A stretch of 64,000 nucleotides of DNA. Source: Spirochaetales bacterium Spiro_10 (GTDB lineage Bacteria > Spirochaetota > Spirochaetia > Treponematales > Treponemataceae). The notes below the pieces were generated by a model. That model searched no databases, was not told where the DNA came from, and saw only the letters and a program-made list of their open reading frames with translations. The translations under genes were made by a program, and so were the position numbers. Location of the stretch: assembly GCA_001604405.1 (NCBI GenBank), contig LVBL01000041.1, forward strand, positions 20,449-84,448, read 5' to 3'. Shown piece by piece: positions 17,334 through 26,194 of this stretch; within the stretch, counting starts at the first letter, position 1; every line of letters begins with the position of its first letter.

Positions 17334-18254
17334 ATGGGGAATCAAAGTATCCTGGTAATCAACAGCAACGAGGACAGCACCATCCTCAAGGGCATTTGCT
17401 CGGAACTGAGAATCAGGATCCTGCAATGCCTTCGGGACGAAAGCCTGAACGTCAACGACCTCGCGAAACTCCTCGGCATCCCGCAATCCACCGTGGCCAT
17501 CAACGTGCAGATACTGGAGAAGGCGTCCCTCATCCGTACCGAGACCGTCAAGGCGAAGAAAGGAAGCCAGAAGATATGCCACGGCCTCTATCAGGAGATC
17601 GTGCTGCAGTTTCCGAATTCCAAAAAGGACGAGAAGAACAGCATCGAGGTGGAGATGCCGATCGGACTCTTCACCGGCTTCGAGGTATCGCCGCCCTGCG
17701 GCATGTGCTCGACCGAGTCCATCATCGGCTTCCTCGACGTCCCGGACGAGTTCCTGAATCCCGAACGGATGAAGGCGGGGCTGCTCTGGTTCGAGAAGGG
17801 ATTCGTCGAGTATAAATTCCCGAACAACAGCCTCTACAAGGGCACGCCGGTACGACGGCTCGAGCTTTCGGCGGAGTTGTCGTCCGAGATTCCCGGCACC
17901 AATCCCGAGCTTCAGTCGGACATAACGCTATGGGTCAACGACGTCGAGATCGGGTATTGGACGTCCCCGGGAGATTTCGGCGACAAGCGCGGCAAGCTCA
18001 CGCCCTCCTGGTGGAAGCTCGAGGGATCGCAGTACGGCCTGCTCAAGCAGTGGAGCGTGACGAACGAAGGCTCGTTTATCGACGGGGTCCAGATATCCGG
18101 CGTCCGGCTCTCGGACCTGAAACTCGACGAACACCATTCGATACGGGTCCGCATCGGCGTCAAGGAAACCGCCGCGCACATGGGCGGCATCAACATCTTC
18201 GGAAAGGGTTTCGGCAACTACGACCGCAACATCCTGCTCAGGCTGTATTTCTAG
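17334..18254 (+). CDS. ArsR-type HTH transcriptional regulator with long C-terminal domain
   Basis: A 306-residue protein. Residues about 18-90 are a winged helix-turn-helix of the ArsR class (SELRIRILQCLRDESLNVNDLAKLLGIPQSTV). The remaining 200 residues are an unnamed domain seen in regulators near arabinofuranosidase genes; it contains DITLWVNDVEIG and looks beta-rich, perhaps a carbohydrate-binding jelly-roll (inference). There is no classical metal-binding cysteine motif. It is divergent from the sugar transporter operon and probably represses it. Confidence 0.82.
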   Translation: MGNQSILVINSNEDSTILKGICSELRIRILQCLRDESLNVNDLAKLLGIPQSTVAINVQILEKASLIRTETVKAKKGSQKICHGLYQEIVLQFPNSKKDEKNSIEVEMPIGLFTGFEVSPPCGMCSTESIIGFLDVPDEFLNPERMKAGLLWFEKGFVEYKFPNNSLYKGTPVRRLELSAELSSEIPGTNPELQSDITLWVNDVEIGYWTSPGDFGDKRGKLTPSWWKLEGSQYGLLKQWSVTNEGSFIDGVQISGVRLSDLKLDEHHSIRVRIGVKETAAHMGGINIFGKGFGNYDRNILLRLYF

Positions 18255-18364
18255 CGCGGAACAGCTCCCGCTTTGCTTCAATTATGTACTTTCGTACAAT
18301 GCGCGTTCTCGGTTCGAATGGTACCGTGGAGTTTACGGGGAATTCGTCCCCAAAGGAGAACGCA

Positions 18365-18802
18365 ATGAACAAAGCGAACCGTACCCGCCGGCCGGCCCTG
18401 ACCGCGCTCTTGGTGGCGACAACGCTCCTCGCGTTTGTCGCCGCCTGTTCGTCTGATAGCGAACCGGAAGGCCTTTCCGCTCCGACAAACCTCACCGCGA
18501 CGGCCGTGTCCGAGAACAGGATCGACCTTACTTGGTCCGGCACCTACACGAGAACCGCCGCAAAGGGCGTCTCAAGGGCTGCGACCTACGAATCAGGATT
18601 TCGGGTCGAGCGAAGCGCAACATCCGCGACAAGCGGTTTCGCGCTGGCGGTCGTAACCGAAGGGACTACCTTCAGCGACACATCTGTGAGCGCGTCGACT
18701 CAGTACTGGTACCGGGTGCGCGCCTTCGACCAGGAGGGCCCGTCCGACTGGTCGTCGGTGGGTACCGCCACGACACCGGCATCACTATTTGCGACACCCT
18801 GA
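18365..18802 (+). CDS. Fibronectin type III-domain lipoprotein
   Basis: A 145-residue protein starting at the ATG at 18365, preceded by AAAGGAGAA. The signal peptide ends in a lipobox-like FVAAC. The mature part is essentially one FN3 module (about residues 42-140: APTNLTATAVSENRIDLTW ... YWYRVRAFDQ). FN3 modules act as spacers or binding units in secreted carbohydrate-active proteins. No catalytic domain is attached, so it may be a fragment or a surface-binding protein. A TGTAC/GTACA inverted repeat (18285-18298) lies upstream. Confidence 0.75.
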   Translation: MNKANRTRRPALTALLVATTLLAFVAACSSDSEPEGLSAPTNLTATAVSENRIDLTWSGTYTRTAAKGVSRAATYESGFRVERSATSATSGFALAVVTEGTTFSDTSVSASTQYWYRVRAFDQEGPSDWSSVGTATTPASLFATP

Positions 18803-18839
18803 AACAAGCGCTCGCCAGGACGGGCTCCAGGAAAGGCGC

Positions 18840-20906
18840 TCAGGCGATCTCCCGGAAGCTCGTCTTGTCCTCACCGAGGATATGCCTGACGATCAGATCG
18901 GTACAGATGAACGATACCACGGTGTACGTGGGTGTTTTGCCTCTCTCGAAGGCCTCGATATGGGACTCAAGCTTCTGCAATAAAAAGGCATGCTCCTTCA
19001 TGTGCCGCTCGATATACGAACTCTTGCGCGACCGCAGATACCCTTCCTCATCACTGAAATGTCTGGTCGACCCTTCCTGCAGGGACCGCAGAAGCGGGAG
19101 GATCTCATCCGTGGGTCTGCCGTTAACGATGGCGTTAACGAGACCGTTCGCGAGCGAGAACAGCGCCCGGTGCTGTTCGTCGTACGCCTCTACCCCGACG
19201 CGGTATTCGTCACGCCAGGGTATTTGCAGCATCAGAAGCTCTTCGCGGGAATCGGTTGGCAGATCCGGCCGGAGGCCGGACGAGACGACGGTCCTGTTGC
19301 GTCCCGTCTCCTTTGCCCGATACAAGGCACCGTCCGCTTCCTTGAACCATTCCAGGAAGTCCTCGTCGGAACCGTGCTGAGCCACTCCGATACTGATGGT
19401 TATTGGCGGGCATGAATCAAACCTGAGATCCATGACGCATCTCCTGATTTTTTCTGCTAGCACGAAGCCGCTTTGCTCGTCCGTGTCGGGAAGGAGAACG
19501 ATGAACTCCTCGCCTCCCCAGCGGGCAAGGGTATCTGTGCCGCGGATCGAGTCCTGCATCGCCTTACCTACCTCTTTGAGGACGACATCGCCAACGTCAT
19601 GCCCGCAGGTGTCGTTTACTCGCTTGAAGTGGTCAATATCCGCCACCATGAGCGCGGCGACGCTTCCGAACCGCGTTCTCCTCTGCAACTCATATTCCAC
19701 CAACGGCAGAAACGCGCGGCGGTTGAGAAGGCCGGTGAGCGAATCCTTGAGCGAGAGCTCCTCGGCTTCCCTGCGCGCCACGAGCAGCTGGCGGTTAACC
19801 GCGCTGAGACGCTTGTAGGACCTGACGATGAGGACGACGGCGACAAGGAGCGCGGCGATGAAAGCGATAAACACGAAATTCGCGACGCGCATCACGGTTC
19901 TCGCGTATCGCACGTAAAAGGGTTCGGGACGGTTGATGATCGTGGCGGACTCGGGTATCAAGCCGGTACTCAGGCCGTGCCGCTCCATCGCGGTCCAGTC
20001 GACTACGCACTTCGAGATGGTATACTCGCTTCCGAACCTTCCCGTATTCAGGTAATCGCGAATCGCGTGAACCATCTCCTTCGCGGCCGTTCGCGCGCTG
20101 ATAACGTAGCCACCGACCGTTCCGCTTCCGGTCATCGTTTCCCAAAAGGTAAAGATTGGCGCCGGGGATATCTCGGCCAGCTCGGACAAGAGACGCTTTG
20201 GCGTCGACTGAGCCCCCGTTTTATCCCTTAAAACCGGAGTAAAAAAAATGGCCGTTGTCGCCGGGGCCTCGGAGACCGCTGCCTTGAGCTCGTCGAAGGT
20301 AAAGTCGGCGAGCAGTCGGACCGGGATGCCGGCGTCGCCCGCGAGCTCGCTGACAAGGGAATAGACGGTTCTCGTGGAATACGGGTCGCCGGAGATGACG
20401 ATCACTCCGTCCATCCGTGGGAAGACCTCCCCGACGAAAGCCCAGGTATCCCGGATCACCCGGTCGTACTTGGCCGATATGCTGAATATCCAGGGCTTCG
20501 GGTTTTCATAACTCGTCGTGTAATACGCGCGGGGTATACTTAGCGGAAAGCGCAGGTATTCGTCGATAAAGACGCAGGCATGATCCGAATTCCCGATGAC
20601 GGCATCGAGGGAAACGTTCTTGTATTTTTCAAGGATAAATCCCGCCAGGGCCGTGCGTTCAGGGACGGTGCCGAATCGGGTAACGTCAAGGTTCTCGATA
20701 TACAGTTCCAAACCGCTTCCCGGAGCTTCTGCGAGTTCACGAAGGCTTTCCTCGAAGGCGGTTGTCCAGGGAAACGAGGTATTATACGAATGGATAACGA
20801 GAATCTTCTGTGCGGAAAGCGGAATGACTGATAACAGTAATAACACGCAAACGCACGCTATCCTTGAAGGGCACCTATACGCATTCTTTTCGAAGAAATT
20901 ACGCAT
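18840..20906 (-). CDS. Diguanylate cyclase with periplasmic ABC-substrate-binding-like domain and C-terminal hemerythrin
   Basis: A 688-residue membrane protein. A signal anchor (about 13-32) is followed by a periplasmic domain resembling ABC_sub_bind (about 34-325), a transmembrane helix (343-362), a GGDEF domain (about 383-540) with GGEEF at 464-468, and a bacteriohemerythrin domain (about 563-680). The cyclase is probably active, and the inhibitory I-site RGTD (455-458) sits exactly five residues before GGEEF. All seven di-iron ligands are visible: H579, H616, E620, H635, H639, H675, D680. I started at the ATG at 20906; the frame is open further upstream but lacks family character. It should synthesise c-di-GMP in response to O2 and an external ligand. 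Confidence 0.88.
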   Translation of the reverse strand: MRNFFEKNAYRCPSRIACVCVLLLLSVIPLSAQKILVIHSYNTSFPWTTAFEESLRELAEAPGSGLELYIENLDVTRFGTVPERTALAGFILEKYKNVSLDAVIGNSDHACVFIDEYLRFPLSIPRAYYTTSYENPKPWIFSISAKYDRVIRDTWAFVGEVFPRMDGVIVISGDPYSTRTVYSLVSELAGDAGIPVRLLADFTFDELKAAVSEAPATTAIFFTPVLRDKTGAQSTPKRLLSELAEISPAPIFTFWETMTGSGTVGGYVISARTAAKEMVHAIRDYLNTGRFGSEYTISKCVVDWTAMERHGLSTGLIPESATIINRPEPFYVRYARTVMRVANFVFIAFIAALLVAVVLIVRSYKRLSAVNRQLLVARREAEELSLKDSLTGLLNRRAFLPLVEYELQRRTRFGSVAALMVADIDHFKRVNDTCGHDVGDVVLKEVGKAMQDSIRGTDTLARWGGEEFIVLLPDTDEQSGFVLAEKIRRCVMDLRFDSCPPITISIGVAQHGSDEDFLEWFKEADGALYRAKETGRNRTVVSSGLRPDLPTDSREELLMLQIPWRDEYRVGVEAYDEQHRALFSLANGLVNAIVNGRPTDEILPLLRSLQEGSTRHFSDEEGYLRSRKSSYIERHMKEHAFLLQKLESHIEAFERGKTPTYTVVSFICTDLIVRHILGEDKTSFREIA

Positions 20907-20940
20907 TGACCAAGTATAACACACTAAACCAAAACGTGCC

Positions 20941-22743
20941 CTACGGAATCCACGCCAAGGCAACGGCGCCGACGCCCGCGTGTATCCCGACGATCGGGGA
21001 GATCTCCATGATATAGTCGCATTCCCGTCCGATGGCATGGGCGGCCTCCCGGGCGAAATCCGCGGCACGTTCGGGACTCGCGGCATGAACGACCGCGTAC
21101 CGCGATATCCCCGGCGCTCTGCGCCTCGCCTCCGAAAGGATCTTGCGAAGGCTTGCCGCCTGGGTGAATGACGCGCCATACGCCACGCCCTTTCCCGTTC
21201 CGTCGAGCGTGATGATCGGTTTGAGGTGCGTCAGGGCGGCGATGGCGCCCTTGAGCGCGCTGATCCTTCCGCCCCGCACCATGTACTTGAAGGTCGCAAC
21301 GCTCACGAGGATGCGGGCGTCCTTTATCCGATCCTCCGTCCGCGCGAGTATCTCGTCGTGGGAAAGCCCGTTGGCCGCGTCCTCGGCGGCCGAGAGGACG
21401 ACGAGCCCCTGCGCGGCGGAGTTGAGCCTGCTGTCGACGACCGAAATCCGGTACCCTCCGGCGGACAGGCTGTCCGCGCAACGGCGCATGACCTGCCAGG
21501 TTCCGCTCAGCGCCTTGCCGACCGGAATCGCGATCACCGACTGGTAGTGCGCGGCGAGCCAGGAAAAAACCTGCTCGACACGCACGGGGTCGGGAATCGA
21601 ACTGCCCGGGTAGTCCTTCCTGCTGTCAAGATACGGGTAAAAGGTATCGGCGTCGATGGTGAGTCGATCCAGATACTCGTCGTTTCCCCACAGTATCTTG
21701 AGGGGGATGACGTGGATCTGGTAGCGGTCGATGAGGGCGGAGGGTATGTCCGCTATCGAGTCGGTTACGACGGCTATTCGCGCCACGGGGGCGTGCACGG
21801 CCCTGTATTGGCGGACCATGTCGTCCACCTTTTGCTCGATTATCCGGCCGTGATCCTTCAACCTGAAAAAAAGCCGCGCCGGCTCGTTCGTATGCACGTG
21901 GATCTTCGTTTTGTCGCGCCCGGTCGATATGATGAGGGAATCCCCGATGGGCCGGAGCTCGCGCCTGAGGACGTCGGCAAAACCGTCGGGGGTCGTTCCC
22001 TCGTGAAGGAGGAGCGCCTCGGTACAGTAGCGGTATTCTATCTCTTCCGAGCTTTCCGGAAGGTCGTGGGCGTATTCCGCCGAGTCGGCGGTTTCCGTCG
22101 CGAACGAGGAACGTTCCCAGGAAACCTTTCCCGTAACGAGCATGCGGGCTATGCCCTCGAGAAACGCGACGAGACCCGACGCTCCCGCGTCCACGACCCC
22201 GGCCTTTTTGAGGGCTTCGAGCTGGTTCGTCGTTTCCCGGAGCGCGACGCGGGCCGCATCGAGACTTTCGATGAAGTGTTCCCTCATCGCACCGCCGCGG
22301 GATGAAAGCCGGCGCAACTCTTCAGTCCATACATGCAAGACGGTAAGCAGGGTTCCCTCGCGCGGGTCCTCCATCGCCTTGCCCGTGTCCAGCGCCGCCT
22401 TCGAGAGCGCCGCGCCGAACTCCTCGGCCGAAACGACCGGCTTGTCCGGACAGTGCGCGGCTATCCCGTTTATGAACTGGGCGATGATTATGCCGGAATT
22501 GCCCCGCGCCGAGGAAAGGGAGCGGTCGGCGAGGGACGAGAGCGTTTTCGACAGGGACCTGAACACGCGCGGAACCTGCAGGGTCGAACGAACGGTCGCC
22601 ACCATGTTGCTTCCCGTGTCGCCGTCCGCCACGGGAAACACGTTTATGTCGTTGAGCCGGCGCTTCTCCCCGAGAAGGCTCTCATAGCCCGAAAGAAGGC
22701 TGTGATACAGTTGAAACCCGTTTATTCCGCCGGATTCTTTCAT
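20941..22743 (-). CDS. Fused fatty-acid kinase FakA-FakB (DAK2-DegV)
   Basis: A 600-residue fusion. Residues about 8-205 are a DAK2/FakA nucleotide-binding domain (FPVADGDTGSNM at 36-47, ARGNSG at 79-84), followed by the FakA middle domain (HVHTNEP near 283). Residues about 322-598 are a DegV/FakB fatty-acid-binding domain (VVTDSIADIP). In the separate FakA/FakB system, exogenous fatty acid bound to FakB is phosphorylated by FakA to acyl-phosphate. plsY, whose product uses acyl-phosphate, lies downstream in this same order and supports this role. Confidence 0.9.
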   Translation of the reverse strand: MKESGGINGFQLYHSLLSGYESLLGEKRRLNDINVFPVADGDTGSNMVATVRSTLQVPRVFRSLSKTLSSLADRSLSSARGNSGIIIAQFINGIAAHCPDKPVVSAEEFGAALSKAALDTGKAMEDPREGTLLTVLHVWTEELRRLSSRGGAMREHFIESLDAARVALRETTNQLEALKKAGVVDAGASGLVAFLEGIARMLVTGKVSWERSSFATETADSAEYAHDLPESSEEIEYRYCTEALLLHEGTTPDGFADVLRRELRPIGDSLIISTGRDKTKIHVHTNEPARLFFRLKDHGRIIEQKVDDMVRQYRAVHAPVARIAVVTDSIADIPSALIDRYQIHVIPLKILWGNDEYLDRLTIDADTFYPYLDSRKDYPGSSIPDPVRVEQVFSWLAAHYQSVIAIPVGKALSGTWQVMRRCADSLSAGGYRISVVDSRLNSAAQGLVVLSAAEDAANGLSHDEILARTEDRIKDARILVSVATFKYMVRGGRISALKGAIAALTHLKPIITLDGTGKGVAYGASFTQAASLRKILSEARRRAPGISRYAVVHAASPERAADFAREAAHAIGRECDYIMEISPIVGIHAGVGAVALAWIP

Positions 22744-22767
22744 ATATGACTCCTGTCAAAGCGATTC

Positions 22768-23388
22768 CTAAAACAGCCTTGGCTCGGTTCCGTCCCGAAG
22801 ACGGGCGATATTGCCAGCGTGTGCCGTCAGCACCGCTACCGGCACCGAGATAACTATGATTGTCACGACGGGATCGATTCTCGCGCCCGCCGCGATCGTG
22901 AGCGAAACGAAGGCAACGGGCAGAGCAAGGGAAGCGCAGAGGGACGCGAGCGACATCCTGCGCGAGAGGCCGAGCACGGCGATAAACACCGCGAGGCACA
23001 CCGGAAAGAGGAGCGGCATAAAGGCCGTAAAGGCTCCGGCTCCGGTCGCCACGCCCTTCCCGCCGCGAAAGGAAAGCCACGGAGTAACCATGTGTCCCGC
23101 TACCGCTGCCGCTCCCGCGAGTGCCGCGACGCGCGGGGAAAAAGCCGGGGAGACTCCTACAAGGGCAACCGCAACCGGCACAAAACCCTTGAAAAAATCC
23201 GCAAGGACGACCGGCAGGGCCCACCGGAGGCCCAATACTCGGTAGGCGTTCGTCGCGCCCGGGTTTCCGCTCCCGAGCTTTCGTATGTCTCCCTTGCCCG
23301 CGAGGCGCCCCGCGATATACGCGGAAGGAATCGACCCCGCGAGAAAAGAGAACACCAGCAGCAAAGAAATTCTTGCGATGTCACCCAT
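22768..23388 (-). CDS. plsY: Acyl-phosphate:glycerol-3-phosphate acyltransferase
   Basis: A 206-residue integral membrane enzyme transferring the acyl group of acyl-phosphate to glycerol-3-phosphate. The three family motifs are readable: GSIPSAYIAGR, KLGSGNPGATNAYRVLG, and GHMVTPWLSFRGGKGVAT. I placed the start at the ATG at 23388, which gives the normal PlsY length; the frame is open beyond it. The start overlaps the stop of the DUF1295 gene (ATGA). The FakA-FakB fusion gene is 25 bases downstream. Confidence 0.95.
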   Translation of the reverse strand: MGDIARISLLLVFSFLAGSIPSAYIAGRLAGKGDIRKLGSGNPGATNAYRVLGLRWALPVVLADFFKGFVPVAVALVGVSPAFSPRVAALAGAAAVAGHMVTPWLSFRGGKGVATGAGAFTAFMPLLFPVCLAVFIAVLGLSRRMSLASLCASLALPVAFVSLTIAAGARIDPVVTIIVISVPVAVLTAHAGNIARLRDGTEPRLF

Positions 23389-24173
23389 CACGTCCCTACC
23401 CGTTTCGCGAAGGGATTCGGCACGAGCAGGGGCGTTCCCGCCTTGTACTCGCGATACGCCTCGTCGCCTCCCCACTTTTTGTCCGCCGATTTTTCCAGCA
23501 AGGGAATCCCGCTCACGAAAAGGAGAAGCAGGGTTATATGCAGGGGACCGAGGAAATAGAGCCACTCAAGTCCCGTGAACACGAAGGCTCCGGGGAGGGC
23601 CAGGGACCACCACACGACAATCTCGCCCAGGTAATTCGGATGGCGCGAGAACCGCCAAACACCGGAGGACATGAACCGGTGTTCGTTTTCCTTACGCCTT
23701 TTGAAGGAGTACTTCTGCGCGTCGGCCACCGTTTCCAGGGTCAACCCCGCGACAAAAAGAGCGACGAAGGGGACAAACGCGGTCACGGGTATCTCCGAAA
23801 TCCTGCCGTCCGCCAGGACAATTCCCGTTACGGGCAGCATGATGATCCAGGCGGAGACTGCCTGCAGGAGCCAGAACGAACCGAAGGCGACGACACTGTT
23901 CCTCCTGTCGTCAAACCGGTGGTCAACCTTGATGTGCATGATCCTGAAAAAAAGGTATGAGCCAAGGCGAATCGCCCAGAGTACGACCATGGCAAGCGTC
24001 GCAAGGGCTGTCGTCGATCCCGGCCGAAGCGATACGTACAGGAAAACGGACAGTACCGCGAAACTCAGCGAGTAGGTTATATCGGTAAAAACGTCGGTAC
24101 GAAGAATCGCGGCGAAGACGAAAAAAACGGCATTGATGGCTAGTGACGCCAGAAGCAAATACCAGATATTCAT
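23388..24173 (-). CDS. DUF1295 membrane protein (steroid 5-alpha-reductase/isoprenylcysteine methyltransferase-like)
   Basis: A 261-residue protein with about six to seven transmembrane helices. The conserved C-terminal motif SRHPNYLGEI, with SSGVWRFSR just before it, marks the DUF1295 family. The fold resembles membrane methyltransferases and reductases, and the substrate is unknown. I chose the ATG at 24173 because GGAGGTG precedes it at good spacing; an ATG four codons upstream contains that ribosome-binding site. It is the first gene of the unit with plsY and the fused fatty-acid kinase, which hints at a lipid role. Confidence 0.85.
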   Translation of the reverse strand: MNIWYLLLASLAINAVFFVFAAILRTDVFTDITYSLSFAVLSVFLYVSLRPGSTTALATLAMVVLWAIRLGSYLFFRIMHIKVDHRFDDRRNSVVAFGSFWLLQAVSAWIIMLPVTGIVLADGRISEIPVTAFVPFVALFVAGLTLETVADAQKYSFKRRKENEHRFMSSGVWRFSRHPNYLGEIVVWWSLALPGAFVFTGLEWLYFLGPLHITLLLLFVSGIPLLEKSADKKWGGDEAYREYKAGTPLLVPNPFAKRVGT

Positions 24174-24272
24174 GTACACCTCCATAACGTTTTACACTGA
24201 GTATACCCCATATTCCCCGGGAGCGCCGTGACTTGGTCACCGATTTCGCGACCGCTTCAGGACTGCGGCGCG

Positions 24273-24725
24273 TCACGCATGTGGTTCGAGTCCCAGCACG
24301 CCCTCGAGAAAGGCAACCGAGTCCGCGACATAACGAAGGCACCTCTCGTGCATGAGCTCGACCTTGTATCGCGTCTGCCCCTCCTCGGTCAGGAGGTCTA
24401 CCCCGTCCAGGAGTTTCTTGCAGTCGATCGTGCAGTGCGCCCCCTCGAAACGGGAGACATACTCCCGGACAAGGGCGTACGACTTTTCCTGATCGTTCTT
24501 GTCGCCGCCATGACCGCGTCCGTGCAAGAGCGAGATCACGAGCAGGGCTCCCGACACGGCGCCGCAACAGCCCTGCCGCCTGCCCCCGCCCGCGCCGAAG
24601 GCGCATGCCATCCTGCAGGACAGGTCGGTACCGATGCCCGTATCCCCCGCGAACGCCGCCGCCACCGACTGCGCGCAATTGTATGACGAGGAGAATAGCC
24701 CCCTCGCGACTTCTGACCGATTCAT
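24273..24725 (-). CDS. C_GCAxxG_C_C-family redox protein downstream of hgcB
   Basis: A 150-residue cysteine-rich protein of the C_GCAxxG_C_C family (PF09719 type). Seen are NCAQSV, the GAGGGRRQGCCGAVSGAL block, CTIDCKKLL and a final C near residue 134. The family is suspected to hold a redox-active metal or disulfide but has no proven reaction. I started at the ATG at 24725; the frame is open far upstream only as a shadow of hgcB. It is the last gene of the MarR-hgcA-hgcB unit, 43 bases behind hgcB. Confidence 0.85.
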   Translation of the reverse strand: MNRSEVARGLFSSSYNCAQSVAAAFAGDTGIGTDLSCRMACAFGAGGGRRQGCCGAVSGALLVISLLHGRGHGGDKNDQEKSYALVREYVSRFEGAHCTIDCKKLLDGVDLLTEEGQTRYKVELMHERCLRYVADSVAFLEGVLGLEPHA

Positions 24726-24768
24726 GCGTAACCCCCTTGCGGCCGGCGCCCTGAGCCGGCCGTACTGA

Positions 24769-25125
24769 CTAGCAACAGGTTCCCGACGAGCAGGTGCGTC
24801 CGGGCCGGTCGTCCGGGCCGGACTGGTCGCAGGAACACGCCCCCTTCCGCCCGAGGAGCCGGTCAATGATCGCTGCCGCGCATCCGACGCCGCGGTTAAC
24901 CGCGATGGCGCGGGCCGGGCAGTTGAGCGCGCAGGCTCCGCATTCCATGCACGAACCGCGACGCGCGACGACGGCCTTCCGCGAGACGGCGTCGGTGTCG
25001 AACACGGCATGCGGGCACACCTCGACGCACAGGCCGCAGCCGACGCACGCGTCCGCGTCGAGCGCGAGGCTTTCGCCGTTCAGGGGATAGACCTGATGCG
25101 AAACGCGAGCAGAAACGTCCTTCAT
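24769..25125 (-). CDS. hgcB: Mercury methylation ferredoxin HgcB
   Basis: A 118-residue ferredoxin with two [4Fe-4S] motifs: C27-x2-C30-x2-C33-x3-C37-P and C59-x2-C62-x2-C65-x3-C69-P. The second reads CMECGACALNCP, the HgcB-specific form. Further HgcB hallmarks are GVGCAAA (residue 82 Cys) and the vicinal Cys117-Cys118 at the very C-terminus, thought to bind Hg(II). In the known pathway HgcB reduces the HgcA corrinoid and helps deliver mercury. The ATG overlaps the stop of hgcA (ATGA). An ordinary ferredoxin would lack the CC tail and the hgcA neighbour. Confidence 0.93.
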   Translation of the reverse strand: MKDVSARVSHQVYPLNGESLALDADACVGCGLCVEVCPHAVFDTDAVSRKAVVARRGSCMECGACALNCPARAIAVNRGVGCAAAIIDRLLGRKGACSCDQSGPDDRPGRTCSSGTCC

Positions 25126-26108
25126 GCCGCGCCTCCCCGGACGAACGCGAGCAGCAAACGGATAATCGCGAGAAGCGCCCCCGCGCCTGCCGATGCCGCC
25201 ATAACGGGAAGACTCAACGAAACCTCGCGCTCCGTTCCGCGCTGGGAGGTAAACGTCGAGGCGCCGGTGAAGTTCATGGCGAGATACCCCGACAGGGCGC
25301 ATCCGATCAGGACGGACGAAATGGCGACAAAAGGATAGACCTGGAATATCCCGCGCGCCGCGAACAGGACGGCGGCGTTCCAGGCAACGGCCAGAACGCA
25401 TCCCTTCACCGAAAAAAATCGTCCCGGAAGAACGGGCAGCAACAGCGGGAAGGCAAGCGTCCCCATGACGAGCGAGCCGAACAGCATGACGAGCGCGGGA
25501 ATGAACCGCGCGCCGAAGGAAGCGGTCCAGAGCGGGGAGAACATCGGTCCTTCCGTTCCGTTCCCCGGGAAGGCCGCGCAGGCGGCAACAACCGCTATTA
25601 CGGGCAACAGCGGCCAGGAATGCGAGAGTTCAACGGGAATGATGACCGCCCTGTCGCGAAGAGCGAACCGGACCTTTCGCATGGACGGGGCTTTCTTCAT
25701 GCCGGACTCCAGGAATTCCACGATGTCGCGGGCGTATACCGGACCGAAAACGACCCGCCGTCCCGTGGCGGCGGAAAGCCCGCGCGCGTCGACGCCGCTC
25801 GCGGAAAGCTGGGGAAGGACGAGCGTCGCCTGTGGCGCCAGCCGGTCAAGGGCGGTCAAGGCGATTCGCCGGCCGATCTCCTCCGCGCAAAACGTTCCCT
25901 TTCCCGCCGAACACCAGACATTCACCCCCTTGGTGTCGATGACGAGAAGCCAGACACTCAGGTTGCCCAATTCCTTCCTGACCGCGTCGAACGTCAGCCG
26001 GTAATTGGCGGTGACGAGCACGGGGGACCCCGCGTCGGGTTCACCGGCGAAATAGAGACCGGGCTCGACCGCGGCCTTGTCGCGTCCGACGCCGAAGCGG
26101 AGTCGCAC
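25122..26108 (-). CDS. hgcA: Mercury methylation corrinoid protein HgcA
   Basis: From the GTG at 26108 the protein is 328 residues. Residues 1-150 form the corrinoid-binding domain, with EPGLYFAG and SPVLVTANYRLTFD. The diagnostic cap-helix motif NVWCSAGK is at 63-70, where Cys66 would be the lower cobalt ligand. About five transmembrane helices (roughly 160-325) follow, including AMNFTGASTFTS. HgcA moves a methyl group to Hg(II), forming methylmercury. The frame stays open upstream to about 26210 and encodes VATRLSPGDRWAAVR, which aligns with the normal HgcA N-terminus. Real translation therefore probably starts upstream, at a non-AUG codon (ATT 26210 or CTG 26207) after GGAAGGGAG, overlapping the marR-like gene. 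Confidence 0.93.
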   Translation of the reverse strand: MRLRFGVGRDKAAVEPGLYFAGEPDAGSPVLVTANYRLTFDAVRKELGNLSVWLLVIDTKGVNVWCSAGKGTFCAEEIGRRIALTALDRLAPQATLVLPQLSASGVDARGLSAATGRRVVFGPVYARDIVEFLESGMKKAPSMRKVRFALRDRAVIIPVELSHSWPLLPVIAVVAACAAFPGNGTEGPMFSPLWTASFGARFIPALVMLFGSLVMGTLAFPLLLPVLPGRFFSVKGCVLAVAWNAAVLFAARGIFQVYPFVAISSVLIGCALSGYLAMNFTGASTFTSQRGTEREVSLSLPVMAASAGAGALLAIIRLLLAFVRGGAA

Positions 26109-26194
26109 GGCCGCCCACCGGTCCCCGGGCGAAAGACGCGTAGCGACCTTCCTGGCGGCGGCTCCGGCGGACAGCAGTCCCGTTCTCGCCGTCT

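Noticed and set aside
25122..26108. Considered a CdhD-type corrinoid subunit of acetyl-CoA synthase instead of HgcA
   Set aside because: CdhD is soluble and longer, and lacks the NVWC...GK cap helix and the C-terminal membrane domain. No other acetyl-CoA synthase genes are nearby, and the HgcB-type ferredoxin adjoins.
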